Part shown: positions 34,215 to 44,923 of the stretch, piece after piece
Numbering within the stretch: position 1 is the stretch's first letter
Layout of the letters: every line of letters starts with the position of its first letter
DNA from: Sinohyriopsis cumingii
Taxonomy: Eukaryota > Mollusca > Bivalvia > Unionida > Unionidae
Length of the DNA stretch: 64,000 bases
Direction of reading: 5' to 3'
Assembly: GCA_028554795.2 (NCBI GenBank)
Contig: CM068831.1
Span: 66,997,982-67,061,981, forward strand
The notes under the pieces: generated by a model
What the model was told of the DNA's origin: nothing
What the model saw: only the letters and a program-made list of their open reading frames with translations
Database searches by the model: none
Made by a program: the position numbers and the translations under genes

Positions 34215-35210
34215 TTTGTTTGAAAAGTCTCACTCACCTCCGATAGCAAATGTTTATCTGTCATTGATATTGCATAGTATTACTGAGTTAAATGGGATGG
34301 AAGCACCAGCACATGCCTTTGGAGTGCTCCAAATCCATTCTTCACATCCGCAAATTATCTTTCCCTGGCAATCAATTCTATTTTTATTTCTTCACAAATG
34401 GAATTAAACAAATACAAAATATATGTTTCTGTCAGACTTTTTGTAGATCTATGTTTGTTTTTCCTGTAAAAGTAATGGGTTCTTCTCTTATCAAATGATA
34501 TAATTTGTTGTAGTAAACATTATGCTATATATAAAACTATGAACATGCCACACATCAAAATACTGAGTGGTTCTCATGTTCTTCCTGTTCCATTTCTATC
34601 TACAGATGGCTGTATGTGACAATAACGTCAACCTCCACTTCAATCTAGCAAGTCCCGCTTTCCGATGTAGATTATGGAAGGTACTTCTTTGATCTGGGAA
34701 AAACGAATTATCTGGTCAGCATTAACATGCATTACATCAGTTTCTCTTGATATCATGTCACCAATACATTGCTTAAACGTATTTGCAACTATTTGCATTT
34801 ACAGAGCAAATGCACGAAATATACAGAAGTAACTGTATGCTTATTTTCTCGTGTCCCATAAAAATGGATCCTTGCCAATGCATGAAAATATACAACTTTC
34901 CAGAACTGAAGAATCTACAAAAATATTCACACATATAAATATTTTAATTTTTATCTTGTAAACAAGCTCTTAAATTACCTCTACTGGCTCGATGACCACG
35001 ACTACATCGGAATTCACCTCTAACACACTATAGGTTCCAAAACTTGGACTGTGGCATGGACTGTCACATCTACCATCAGCAATCCAAGGTCCTATAGTTT
35101 TTTTCAAAGACTATTCTGATGTGTCATGTAAGCTTTTCCTAAGCTTTCCATATATGTGGAAAGATGTATCACGGGGATGCACATGAGGTATGGAAAAGGA
35201 AGGAAATATA
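34215..35210. repeat. Block Y (right part), copy 1
   Basis: Matches 43195-43990. Shared text includes TCTTTCCCTGGCA, CCACACATCAAAATA, CAATCTAGCAAGTCCC, CACCTCTAACACACTATAGG and ACTGTGGCATGGACTGTCA. In this copy the fibrinogen-domain gene follows on the right; in the 43-kb copy it does not. Confidence 0.85.
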
Positions 35211-35252
35211 ATAGCTACTGAGAAGACAATGTTCTCCATTCAGACTAACAAA

Positions 35253-35345
35253 AGAATTACAACTGCATCCGTTTCAAATGCAATAGAGACAGCAAATGTA
35301 AAAGGTTCTACAAATTGATCATACCTGCGTCCCTTTATGAAGAAG
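35253..35345. repeat. Right-end fragment of block X
   Basis: ATTACAACTGCATCCGTTTC, AAATGCAATAGAGACAGCAA and TGATCATACCTGCGTCCCTT repeat the last 100 bp of block X (compare 11275-11360, 63070-63160 and, inverted, 59690-59790). It always lies just downstream of the stop of a fibrinogen-domain copy when one is present. Confidence 0.82.
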
Positions 35346-35446
35346 GAATATCGATATAACTAAAGTGGTGTATTGGGAAAGTCGCAAACAACATGAATCA
35401 ATATGGACCTAGCTCATTTTGCAGTACTATATTTGTACAAATATTT

Positions 35447-35452
35447 TTTATT
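35447..35452 (-). terminator. Poly(A) signal AATAAA of the fibrinogen-domain gene
   Basis: AATAAA on the minus strand lies 32 bp after the TAA stop, implying a very short 3' untranslated region. Confidence 0.6.
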
Positions 35453-35483
35453 CTCGCAATATCTTAATAATTTTGTATCACTC

Positions 35484-36257
35484 TTACTGTGAAACTTTTC
35501 TCCTTATTTTCATGTCTGCATATATCAAGGATGAATGATATCCGGCAAATGTACCCCAACTTATTCCTTCACCAAAATTGGTGGATCCGTAGATTCCATT
35601 TAAGTGTGAATGATGGCAACTATTGTACCACCAACCGCCTTTGTAAGAACTGGCACAACTCGAATTGGATTTGTCGTTGTCCCAATCCTTGGTACTAAAT
35701 TTCATACCAGAATGAACATAGAAAGACTCGCCTGCTGCTCCACTGTAGCCTTTTACGATGAGAAGATATCCACTACTTTCGTCTCCAACTGAGAAAGTAT
35801 CATACATGGCAAAGCTGGTATTTGTATTTGAAACAGCCAAGTTTATATGCAGCTGGTAATCGGCCTGAGCCGTGAGGTCATGTATATTGTCATTTCCAAG
35901 CCACATGTTTCCATTTGGATCACCAAAACCCTCTTTATAATCAATCCACTCACGAAAGAAATCAACATCTCCACTGATTCTTCTCTGAATGACAGTCCAT
36001 CTTCCACCGGCTGTACGCATGTCACATCGAACGTAGATACCATTAGGATGTCCTTTGGGATAAATAATGTAGCCTCCAGTCTTTGTAAAACCCATTTGGC
36101 AGTCAATTGGTTTTCCAAAACAGACATTTTGGCATGTAAATGAAGTGACATTTCCACAATTAATTGGAGAATGTCCGCATGTAAAAAATTCAGAGAACGT
36201 CAGGAAAGCGAAGAATAAACGAACCATTGTCATGGTAAAGAACACTGAACAAAACAT
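35484..36257 (-). CDS. Secreted fibrinogen-related (ficolin/tectonin-type FReD) lectin, complete, single exon
   Basis: The 257-residue protein has a hydrophobic leader (about residues 1-28; Met11 is an alternative start, MVRLFFAFLTFSEFF) and a short Cys-rich spacer (Cys27, 34, 42, 46). A fibrinogen C-terminal domain then runs from about Cys53 to the end. It shows the hallmarks CDM (78-80), GGRWTVIQRR (84-93), DFFREWIDYKEGFG (99-112), WLGNDNIHDLTAQ (119-131) and KDWDND (190-195, the calcium site). Then come Cys201/Cys214 (the second disulphide), WWYNSCHHSHLNGIYG (209-224) and a terminal MKIRRK. Three NxS/T sequons (Asn36, 146, 198) suggest glycosylation. Such proteins bind acetylated sugars on microbes and act in innate immunity. 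No Ig, collagen or coiled-coil region precedes the domain. A TATA box 62 bp upstream and an AATAAA 32 bp downstream frame a compact intronless gene. Two broken relatives lie at 59323 and 63306. It could be a retrocopy, but nothing marks it as one. Confidence 0.94.
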   Translation of the reverse strand: MFCSVFFTMTMVRLFFAFLTFSEFFTCGHSPINCGNVTSFTCQNVCFGKPIDCQMGFTKTGGYIIYPKGHPNGIYVRCDMRTAGGRWTVIQRRISGDVDFFREWIDYKEGFGDPNGNMWLGNDNIHDLTAQADYQLHINLAVSNTNTSFAMYDTFSVGDESSGYLLIVKGYSGAAGESFYVHSGMKFSTKDWDNDKSNSSCASSYKGGWWYNSCHHSHLNGIYGSTNFGEGISWGTFAGYHSSLIYADMKIRRKVSQ

Positions 36258-36318
36258 TCTCAGTTAAGGATTGTTCTAGCGTATAGCTGGATATGGAAAT
36301 GTTTAAGAGTACTGTCCA

Positions 36319-36328
36319 CATATATAAG
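36319..36328 (-). promoter_or_regulatory. Probable TATA box of the fibrinogen-domain gene
   Basis: CTTATATATG on the minus strand lies 62-71 bp upstream of the ATG. With usual spacing, transcription would start near 36290, giving a leader of about 35 bases. Confidence 0.5.
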
Positions 36329-36329
36329 A

Positions 36330-36789
36330 TACATAAGTGGCAATACACAAAAATGGGGTGGGGCTTGAATAATAATTATCAAGTTCGACGCTTTGATTTC
36401 ATTGGGTAAGAATTATAAAACGGATGTAAACAATCCACTATAAATTCATCCGAATAGATTATTTTTCTAGACGAGAAAGCAATTTTCCTCCAATGAGGCG
36501 AATTGCAGCCAAACTAATACAGTGAGCTGCACAAATTAACCTCACTGCGTATATAGTGAAACTCAAATAGGAATTTCAATTTTGGCATCCAAAAATAACA
36601 TAACTAAACACTGCAGCTAAAAACTAGTTCAATGTATACCATAACTAATAATTTCATATTTTCTTCGAACTTAAACCTACAGAGCTATCTGTACTATCTG
36701 TAAGCCTGCCTAAAATACTTAGTATGAAAAGTTTGTTTGTTATATAATATTAAGTTCCGTTCCAAATCACTCCTATTTAAATACATTAG
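36330..36789. other. Upstream region of the fibrinogen-domain gene, unassigned
   Basis: No repeat or exon recognised. Any upstream regulatory sites would be here. Confidence 0.45.
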
Positions 36790-37226
36790 ATTTGGAGCGC
36801 AATATGGAACTTGGAGAGAGACTGTGAATTTCACAAGCGGCAACTTTTTAGTGTTATAAGATAAATGATGGGAAAGAAAATATTGACTAGGTTTTGAAAT
36901 ACAATATGTCGCCTAGTTCATTTATGCCTTATTTGGACATGTAATATTAGCAACTTTGGGCTAATAATATAATCAAAACGAAACGTGAATAGTTAAAATC
37001 TCCATCTGCTGCTGGTGAACTCTTTCATAGTTTATATCTCATATACATCATTTTTAACATGCATTGCGATTGAGGTATTGCAATCATTTAAAACAAAAGA
37101 AAAATAATGTTCATTTTGCTGTCCACTCACGAGAAGTGTAAATACATTATAAATGACAAAGATACCGGCTGCTAATATTTTGATTATATACCTACTGCTG
37201 CAGATGCTATCTACTGGAAAGTCCAT
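36790..37226 (-). repeat. Block Z, copy 2, with a 64-codon open frame for a membrane segment
   Basis: Matches 11390-11830. The minus strand at 37226-37032 is open from an ATG: a short polar start, then IIKILAAGIFVIYNVFTLLV (a likely membrane helix), then a polar segment with two Cys or Asn-rich motifs, ending YEI. Further homology continues past the stop (FRFDYIISPK). It lies 0.8 kb upstream of the fibrinogen-domain gene on the same strand. It could be a first exon of a type II membrane form of such a lectin or of another gene, but no donor was identified with confidence. Confidence 0.5.
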
Positions 37227-37261
37227 TACAAGGGATTTTTTAAAATTTGGAGCATAAGCCT

Positions 37262-38262
37262 CTTCGATTTTCCTCAGTTCAAAGTCCTTGGCACAAATAA
37301 GGATGAAACTGTGCCAGTGGGGTGATCCGGATCCGGATCATCCCAAGGCTCATGGTCAGAGGTGAAGTGCTTCAAGGATGTCTTGACGGCATCTATGAGG
37401 CGTTTCTTTTGACAACCCTGAGATCACTTTCCCTCCTTCAGCTCAACGTAGAAAAGCTTCTTAAGTAGTCGCTCTTCTGACATCCTAACATCCTGGCAGA
37501 ATGTGAATACTTGGAGTGTTTGCCCTTGTGATAAGCTCAGTGTCAGAAACCATGTCCTTCCATCTTATCCTAATCAGTTTCCGCAGCAGCCAAAGTAAAA
37601 ATGATTGAGCTTCTTAACATAGCGTTTAAGCAAACATAGAACAAGGTTAGCAACACAGCGGCTTTGTAGACCGTCAGGTTATTTGTTGAATTCGCTCCCA
37701 CACGTTTGCTTGTAGTCTGCCAAAGACCACACTTTCTTTAGCAATTATAGTGTTGGTTTTATCATTGATTAGGACTGTAACATAAAACCACCATCTTCCC
37801 TTGTTAATTTAGGTCTGCATTACTCACAGCACAAACCAAACAATATAATAATTGCAATAATTAGAAGAACAAATGATCCATACCCGTTTTCATGTAGACT
37901 CATTTTATGCATTCCGGTAACAGTCGTCGGCAAATAGTAGAACACGAGCAGTAATTTTCTGTGTCTTCGTCCTCGCTTGCAGTCTCCACAGAAACAAGAT
38001 CTTGCCATCAGTGTGGTATCGGATACAATCCCAGTGTCATGGTCACAGGAAGCATAAGTAAGCATAGCAGTGAACGTCATACTCAAGAGGATTGGGGCCA
38101 AGACACAACCTTGCGTGACTCCATTGGTGACATGGAATGAATCAGATGACTATCCCTTGTCTATAACATGAGCGTGCAAGGCATGATGGAATTGCCGAAC
38201 TATCACAATGCATGTACCTGGGCAAACCAAGTTTGTCATAGGACCCCGTAGGTGACTGCATA
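37262..38262 (-). mobile_element. RTE-like LINE relic (C-terminal reverse transcriptase)
   Basis: From 38262 the minus strand reads a degraded YIAIVRQFHHALHAHVI-type helix, then VTQGCVLAPILLSMTFTAML (the 'NGVKQGC.LAPTLFS..F' palm signature) and DHDTGIVSD. After a gap it reads NLTVYKAAVLLTLFY, KLLRIRW-like text, NTPSIHIL-like text and KRLIDAVKTSLKHF in changing frames. This matches the RT C-terminus ('VY.A.VL.TLLYG.ETW.......LN.F...CLR..L.I.W.D...') of RTE-type LINEs. The YxDD region itself is lost. Many stops; long dead. Confidence 0.8.
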
Positions 38263-39149
38263 AAAGACTTTCTACATATTTCATTGGCTACATAAAATTA
38301 ACTCTTGCTTGTATGGCAAGAATTATATAATTCTATTTATTGCTCACTCTAATATGGTAATACATTGCTGACACGAACATTATCTTAGGGATTGTTTGAC
38401 AGTTAAGGTACGGTAGGTGATTATAGATAAATAAAATTCTCCAATACAAAGTTCATGTACAAATTCTAAAAGAAATGTGATCATTCATGGTTTTTAAGTC
38501 GATATAGTTTACTGAGTTGTAGCAACTGATTTGATTGATACTAAGTGAGTGGTTTTTGTGTGACACGTCCATAATAGCATCACAGGAAATAATTACGTAC
38601 CTGAAGCTACTGAAGTTTTTATTCCATTTTGAATAATGATGAATGCCTCTCCGACTTCAGGGCATACAGTCAGACTTTGCAAGAGCAGAGGTGTGCGCCA
38701 CATTATTTCTGAATAATACTAACATTCTAGAATGTCTGGTGAATATAATGGTTTATTTATTTGGTCAATTTGAATCTCCAATATTATTATATGCCTGTTT
38801 TTTTTTAAAGTAGATAGAATAGGACGGGAACATAGAAAATAATGCATGTAGATACTTGATGTTATACATCCTTCTAACGATATCTTTGAAAATGGATAAT
38901 TGGGTCCACATGCTCTTTATTTAATTATATACGTGTGTATCATTAAGCATTGGTTCAAAGTACTAAACACAAATTATTAAATTGTTAAAAAATATAGCAA
39001 TTAATGCTTACTGATGTTAAAAGAAAGAATTATAAAAACTGAGATTTCAATGTGAGAACTATTTTAATGACTTCCTGGTCTTGAAGATGTCTGGCATTAT
39101 CCTTATTCAGTCCATTTATCTTGTTTTGTAACCAGAGACTAAATGACAT
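38263..39149. other. Unassigned AT-rich sequence
   Basis: No recognised feature. Confidence 0.5.
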
Positions 39150-40650
39150 ATTTCATTTTAATTTATTTTGATTCTTATTACTGGCAGAAACCAAGTATGT
39201 ACCAATTACTTCAATTACACAACAAATGAAGATATAAGAACTCTAAAACACCTAGTTAAATATGCTGATAATGCATTTCAACTTAGATTATGTTCTCTCG
39301 CTGTAGAGTTCTATTTCTGTCCGTCTGTCTATTCCCGAGGATTTATGTGCACATTTGTATTTGTATTCATTCTTGTATGCAACAGTGCATTGTGTATGAA
39401 TCATGTATTATATTGGCTATGAGATCTTTTGCACACGACAAACAAAAAAGTATGTTTCGCTCTGTTATTCAGATTTTATCATCTGCATATGCAGAAATTG
39501 TGAACTTTTGGGAACCTCGTTGGTTTTGAACTCCTCACTCAGCGAAGAATATCACAAGTGCATGGGACGTACCTTTTAATTTTTCTGGATGGGGTGAGTG
39601 TCCAAATAATAGCAAACACTAGGGCCACTTCATTCGTGTGCGTGTGTCGTTATAGGGAATAAAACATTGGTCTACATCTATTTCTAATGACAGGTCCTGT
39701 TGTCATGGAAATTGTATGTAAGGTAGTCAAATAAGATGCATATTGAAAGAAGTTTTATTATCAAACGTAAGTCAAAGTGACAATGATGTGGCTGACAGAA
39801 ATAGTTTCGTCACTGTAGGCATCAGTGTAGTATATGAATGTACATAGGATTAAATTACAGATGATTCTGGAGGAAACGAGTGCGCAAGTGTTTATTTTAT
39901 TTCTGCTATCTAGATTTTAAAACTTATTTTGAAGCAATTGTTTGATTGGTATAAACTTTTGAAGTCCAAAGAAACTGCGTTGGTCACCATACTAGAAATA
40001 AAAATGGGCAACTTAATTATCAGAATCATAAATGATGCCATGAAAACACAGGCAGGTCATTGTTTCTATTTCTTTAATTCTACTAGACATTTACAAAATG
40101 AGTCACTTGATTTTTTTAAATACCCCAATCCAGCCACATCCTACCCAGCAAACCCAACAAATAATGCTGGACTACTTTCCTCACTACTGTATCAAAAACA
40201 AGGCAAAGCCACCACAGTTTAATACACCTTACCACAGAACCACATTCCTTATTTCTTAGTGTAAAATAAAGGAAGAAATTAGATCGTCCTTTACCTCACT
40301 ACATGACTACTTCACTCACAACTGCATCAACAAGAACTCCCCCAAATAAACCATGCTCTTAATTTTACCACTTCAACACTTTACTTACTAATAGTTTAGA
40401 GAGAACAATTTGAACGACATCAAAGGATGAAGGGAACAATTGGACAATACATTACTAATCATTATTGAACAGAATAACAAGAAAAGCCACCAAAATTCCA
40501 TAGCTGTAGAAAGAGATTCACCAGAGCAGAACAATTTTAGAAGCTGTAGACGTGTCAAGATAGAAATTCAGAACGTTATCTACTAATTTTCAAGTCATTG
40601 AATAGACAAGACAATCATCAGGAGATTCGCTTTACGTTCGATGATATATA
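39150..40650. repeat. Block W, copy 1
   Basis: Matches 47970-49440 in the same orientation over about 1.5 kb. Shared text includes TCTCTCGCTGT(A/C)GAGTTCT, CATAGGATT, TTCTGGAGGAAACGA, TATCTAGATTTT, AATAATGCTGGACTAC and AGAGCAGAAC. Frames are not conserved between the copies, so I take it as non-coding. Confidence 0.85.
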
Positions 40651-40949
40651 TCCCATGAAATCGAAGATAAACAGAGAGATACGTTCTTGTCGAAGAAATA
40701 ATAAAAAATGAATTCCAAAATATCGGAAAATTCTGACACTTGTAATCTCAACTTGAACAGAAGAATCAAGTTATGGGAAAAGAGGAATGATTTCAGCGTT
40801 TAAATTACTGGCCTGGATAAAACGATATCTTAGCAAACACCAACAACAGCACAATTGCCAGGCAGCAGAAAGGAGACTTTGAAAAAATAGAAATTGAAGT
40901 GAATGAATTAATGCTTATATCTATGACATTAATCTGTCCATTGGTTTTA
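40651..40949. other. Unassigned linker between blocks W and X
   Basis: No feature recognised. Confidence 0.45.
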
Positions 40950-42060
40950 AACTAAATTCATGAAATCCAAACGATATAAGATGTTAAATTCAAAGAATTG
41001 TACACAACATGAAATTGGCAGTCTAAACCGTATGCAACTGATCGGGATGTTGTGTCTTAATGTCAGCGTGGTGCATTATAGTATTGACAAAATGGACAAC
41101 AGCAGTATACAAACGAGGAAACATTTAAATGAGTTGAAAGGAAGGATTTTAGTAGATACAGGTACACTCAAGACACAAGTGGGTAACAGACGTTTGCATT
41201 AAGTGCCAGCTTTAATGCAACAGAAAGGAAAAAGAGATATTCAAAATAGAATCAAAGACGGAAAAAGTATTACATTGTAAGTAAAAATGAGTTGTCGAAA
41301 GCAAACAAGAGTGTTAATCAAACTGAAAATACCAATATTGTTAAATTGCTTTACGATGTTTGCATTGTACTTTTTCCATTAGTATCCTAGCTAAATTATA
41401 TTAACTGATTTATTTAAATGTATATTTGCTATTAGTAGACGAGATAATGTATTTCAAGTGAAACATGCGTTAAATGATAATTTTGTAGCTGAATAACACA
41501 AAACAAATAAATAAATAAATTAATTTGCTGCATTTTATGGATCTATTTTTGCTCCTGTATAATGTGCTGAATACATCTTATACCCTATAGATGGAGGAGA
41601 TTCGTCATTAAAAAAATAACGCAAGATCGTTCACAATATTTGTCAATTTGAGTATTGACAATTTAAACTATTTTGGCTTTGATTTTAGCATTTCGACCGG
41701 GGAAACCATTCAACACTTCCACTCTAAAAAGACATTAGGCAAAAATCATTGCCTTAAATTTACAGCGTTTAAAGAAACAAATGAACAAACTATGGAAGAG
41801 AACTATGTTTTAGTCATTTGAGAGTAAAACAAAAAAGATGGTCTTGAGTCCGCATGTGATATAAATACTAGAAGCAGTATCAAAGTTTGTTCCTCTTGAA
41901 TGAAGCATATAGCCTCAGTAGCAATTACTACAGGAAAATCAATAAGCAAAGATTTCGCGTTTTAAAATAATAAAAAAAAATATATACAAGTTATTTGATC
42001 GTTATGCTAAATAAATACATTAGCCATGAAGGAAATAAAGAAAAAATGAAAAACATCGGT
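40950..42060 (+). repeat. Block X, copy 2, with an 80-codon coiled-coil frame
   Basis: Third plus-strand copy of block X. At 40960-41202 an open frame contains LIGMLCLNVSVVHYSIDK (hydrophobic) and TRKHLNELKGRILVDTGTLK, the same helical segment as in the other copies. The segment is preceded by an acceptor-like TTAATGTCAG at about 41064 and followed by a donor-like GTGG/GTAACA near 41190. Landmarks downstream are GCAAGATCGTTCACAATATT and AAGAACTATGTTTTAGTCAT-like text. Confidence 0.7.
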
Positions 42061-42124
42061 AAAAACTAAACACTTGACTTCTTGACTGAACGATTGAGAA
42101 AGCAACATTTCGTCGCTAGCTATA

Positions 42125-43990
42125 TTTAACAATCTGGACGGTCCTTTTCCTTTGTATGAGTCTACTCATAGTGATCATACTTGTTATGGTTTAATAGATA
42201 CACTAATACCCGAGAAACAAAGAGCACGTGAAATAAAGGGTTTACACGTACACCGTGATTAGCAAGTAAGATATGGATTTATATTATATATATCTATAAT
42301 GTGTATTTAATTTTTGTCCGTGACTGTATATTGCCACTGTCGTTTGTAAGCAGCACGTTATATAGCTAGCTCATGTCCAGTATTGTAGATTTTACTTTTA
42401 GATAATCTTCAATTTAATTTTAAACACAATGTTTAGTTAGATTTGAGTTTCGTACGCTGTTTTTCGCCTTGGAAATTTTTTTGGTCTCGTTAGTTGCTAA
42501 AGGTTATGCGAATAGACCTGAATATGTTTACGAATGTGGTGGAAATTTCCATTGAAAATGATCAACATCCTGGGCATATTTTTGCGTCTTAGACTTTTAT
42601 ATAAGGTTCTGAAGTAAACAAATTGGTCTTTGCTATTTTATCATCCGTCTAGTAAGAATATTTTAGTGGTCTTGAGATATAATTTGAGAGGAATTTTGTA
42701 TTTATATTATTCATTGGAATTACTACGTGTTCATTGACATTTTAGACTAAATCATTATATTGGAATATAGTGAATTCATTCAAAGTTATTAAGATTATAC
42801 CATTGTGATACATCAAGACTGCTGACATATCAGCTTATTAAACACTATGGATACGTCTGTTCATTAAAAACCTGGAATTCATTCAAGGCACTCTATACTT
42901 TTGGACTTATGATGGAAATGTTAGAATTATTTGGATGTTAATTCACAACATTAAGTTATATTTAAAATGTCCTGTGTATTATAAAGAAATACATTATTTG
43001 TTGAAATTTCCTAAATTGGTTTGCATTGGTTTGTCTGTTTCTTAGAGTCATAATAATATTTTGTGTTATTGTGCATTTTCCCTACATATTGTGAAGTATT
43101 ATTGGCACAATAAATACCTAAGATGTTTACATTTTGAATATCTGAATCACAAATTCTGCTGCATCATTTATGTACACAGCAGTATTCAACCCAGTATTCT
43201 CGTTCACCTCCGATATCAAAATGTTTATCGGTCACAAATATTGTATTGATAAGTTAAACGAATTTCAAGTACTTATTAAAATCTTGAAATTCGGGATGGA
43301 AACACCAATACACGTTTTTCGAAATGCTGTAAATTCTGTTATTCAGATCCTAAAATTCTCTTTCCCTGGCAGTCAATTCATTTTTATTATTTCACTCATT
43401 GAATTAAACAAGTTAAAACATATTTTTCTGTCTGATGTGCTGTAGGTCTGTAAAATTAATAGGGTTCTTTCATTATCAGTTGGTGTAGTAAACAATATGC
43501 TACGAACACAATTATAGCAACATGCCACACATCAAAATAGTGAGTGGATGTCAGGTTCTCCCTGTTCTATTTATATCTGGGCATGCTTATATATGATATT
43601 AGGGGCCACCTACACTTCATAGTTCGGCAGATTGTCAATCAATCTAGCAAGTCCCATTTTCTCCATGATGATTATTTTCTTTGCTTCTTTGATTTGGATC
43701 TATCAGAATATTCAGACATATAAATATTTTTTTTTATCTTGTAAACAAGCACTTAAATTAGCTGTACTGGCTCAGTGTCCACGACTAGACCCAAATTCAC
43801 CTCCAACACACTATAGGCTCCAGTTTTGGACTGTGGCATAGACTGTCATATTAATCGTCAGCAATGCAAGGCCCTGTAACTTTTCAAAGACTATCCGGAT
43901 GCGCCTTGCAAACTTTACTTGAGCTGGTCATAGATGTGGAAAGATGTATCACTGGGATGCACATTAGGTACTGGAACGGAAGGAAATCTG
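42125..43990. repeat. Block Y, copy 2 (both parts)
   Basis: Copy of 31660-32480 plus 34215-35210, with block V almost entirely missing between them (only about 100 bp at 43045-43140 corresponds). It follows block X at once, and no fibrinogen-domain sequence is found at its right end. Confidence 0.82.
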
Positions 43991-44834
43991 TTAGAGATCC
44001 ACCTGCAAATAGAATGGCTATACCAAGCTGCCTACTGCAAGTGTTGCATTCGGCCAACAGGTAGCACTCCTATGTAACTGTATTTAAAGGGCAATGTATG
44101 CGGGTCACAGTTCCATCTGCTGGTCAATGGCAATAGAGACAAGACGGGATAATGATAGCAGTTGTCAATAAAACACAATAAAGTTGACCTCAAATAGCGT
44201 CTCTTTAAAGTTATTTCCGCTTACTTTCTTGACAAAAGTGTTAACCTGATGTGATGATTTGCTCAATCAGACTTGCGTGATGGTCAGATATGTTCAAACA
44301 GTTACAAATGTCACAAAAGTAAATTGTATCGAAACATTAAATCATCCCGTATCGTGCCGTTCTCTTATATCATTGATAATTCGATAATTAACCTAGATAA
44401 CCAATCATGATATTTGTGCTTTACTTTGGTGGCTTTTAATGTGATGTTAATTGTTTGAATGTGGCATCCTTTTTCATTTTGACTACATCAATCCAGTCTA
44501 AAAATGAATGTATAGACTGAATGTTGTTTCTATAGATCTAGCCATGAATTCAGTCATCTTCATTAGGTTTAGGGCTATATCTTTTCGATTCTAACTTTCT
44601 GCTGCTTGAAAACTTTGCAAAGTGTAGTATTTCCTACGACGATGTTTGTCAAGGCCATTAAACCGTGTATTATAATCATTCATCTTCCTCCATCTATTGA
44701 TTCATCAATCGAAGTTCACATTAAAAGAGACACCTTTTACGTTTTGTCGTTATTTTTAAATTTTTATTTTTTTAATTTTATTTTCTGCTGGTCGTTCTCC
44801 AATTAAATTTATCTCTATTTATCCTGAATTCCAT

Positions 44835-44838
<4 letters not shown>
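43991..44838. other. Unassigned
   Basis: No feature recognised. Confidence 0.5.

Positions 44839-44921
<83 letters not shown>
44839..44921. repeat. (TA)n microsatellite
   Basis: About 41 uninterrupted TA units. Confidence 0.98.

Positions 44922-44923
<2 letters not shown>

Noticed and set aside
35489-36143. Plus-strand open frames of 60-98 codons opposite the fibrinogen gene
   Set aside because: Shadows of the minus-strand coding sequence.
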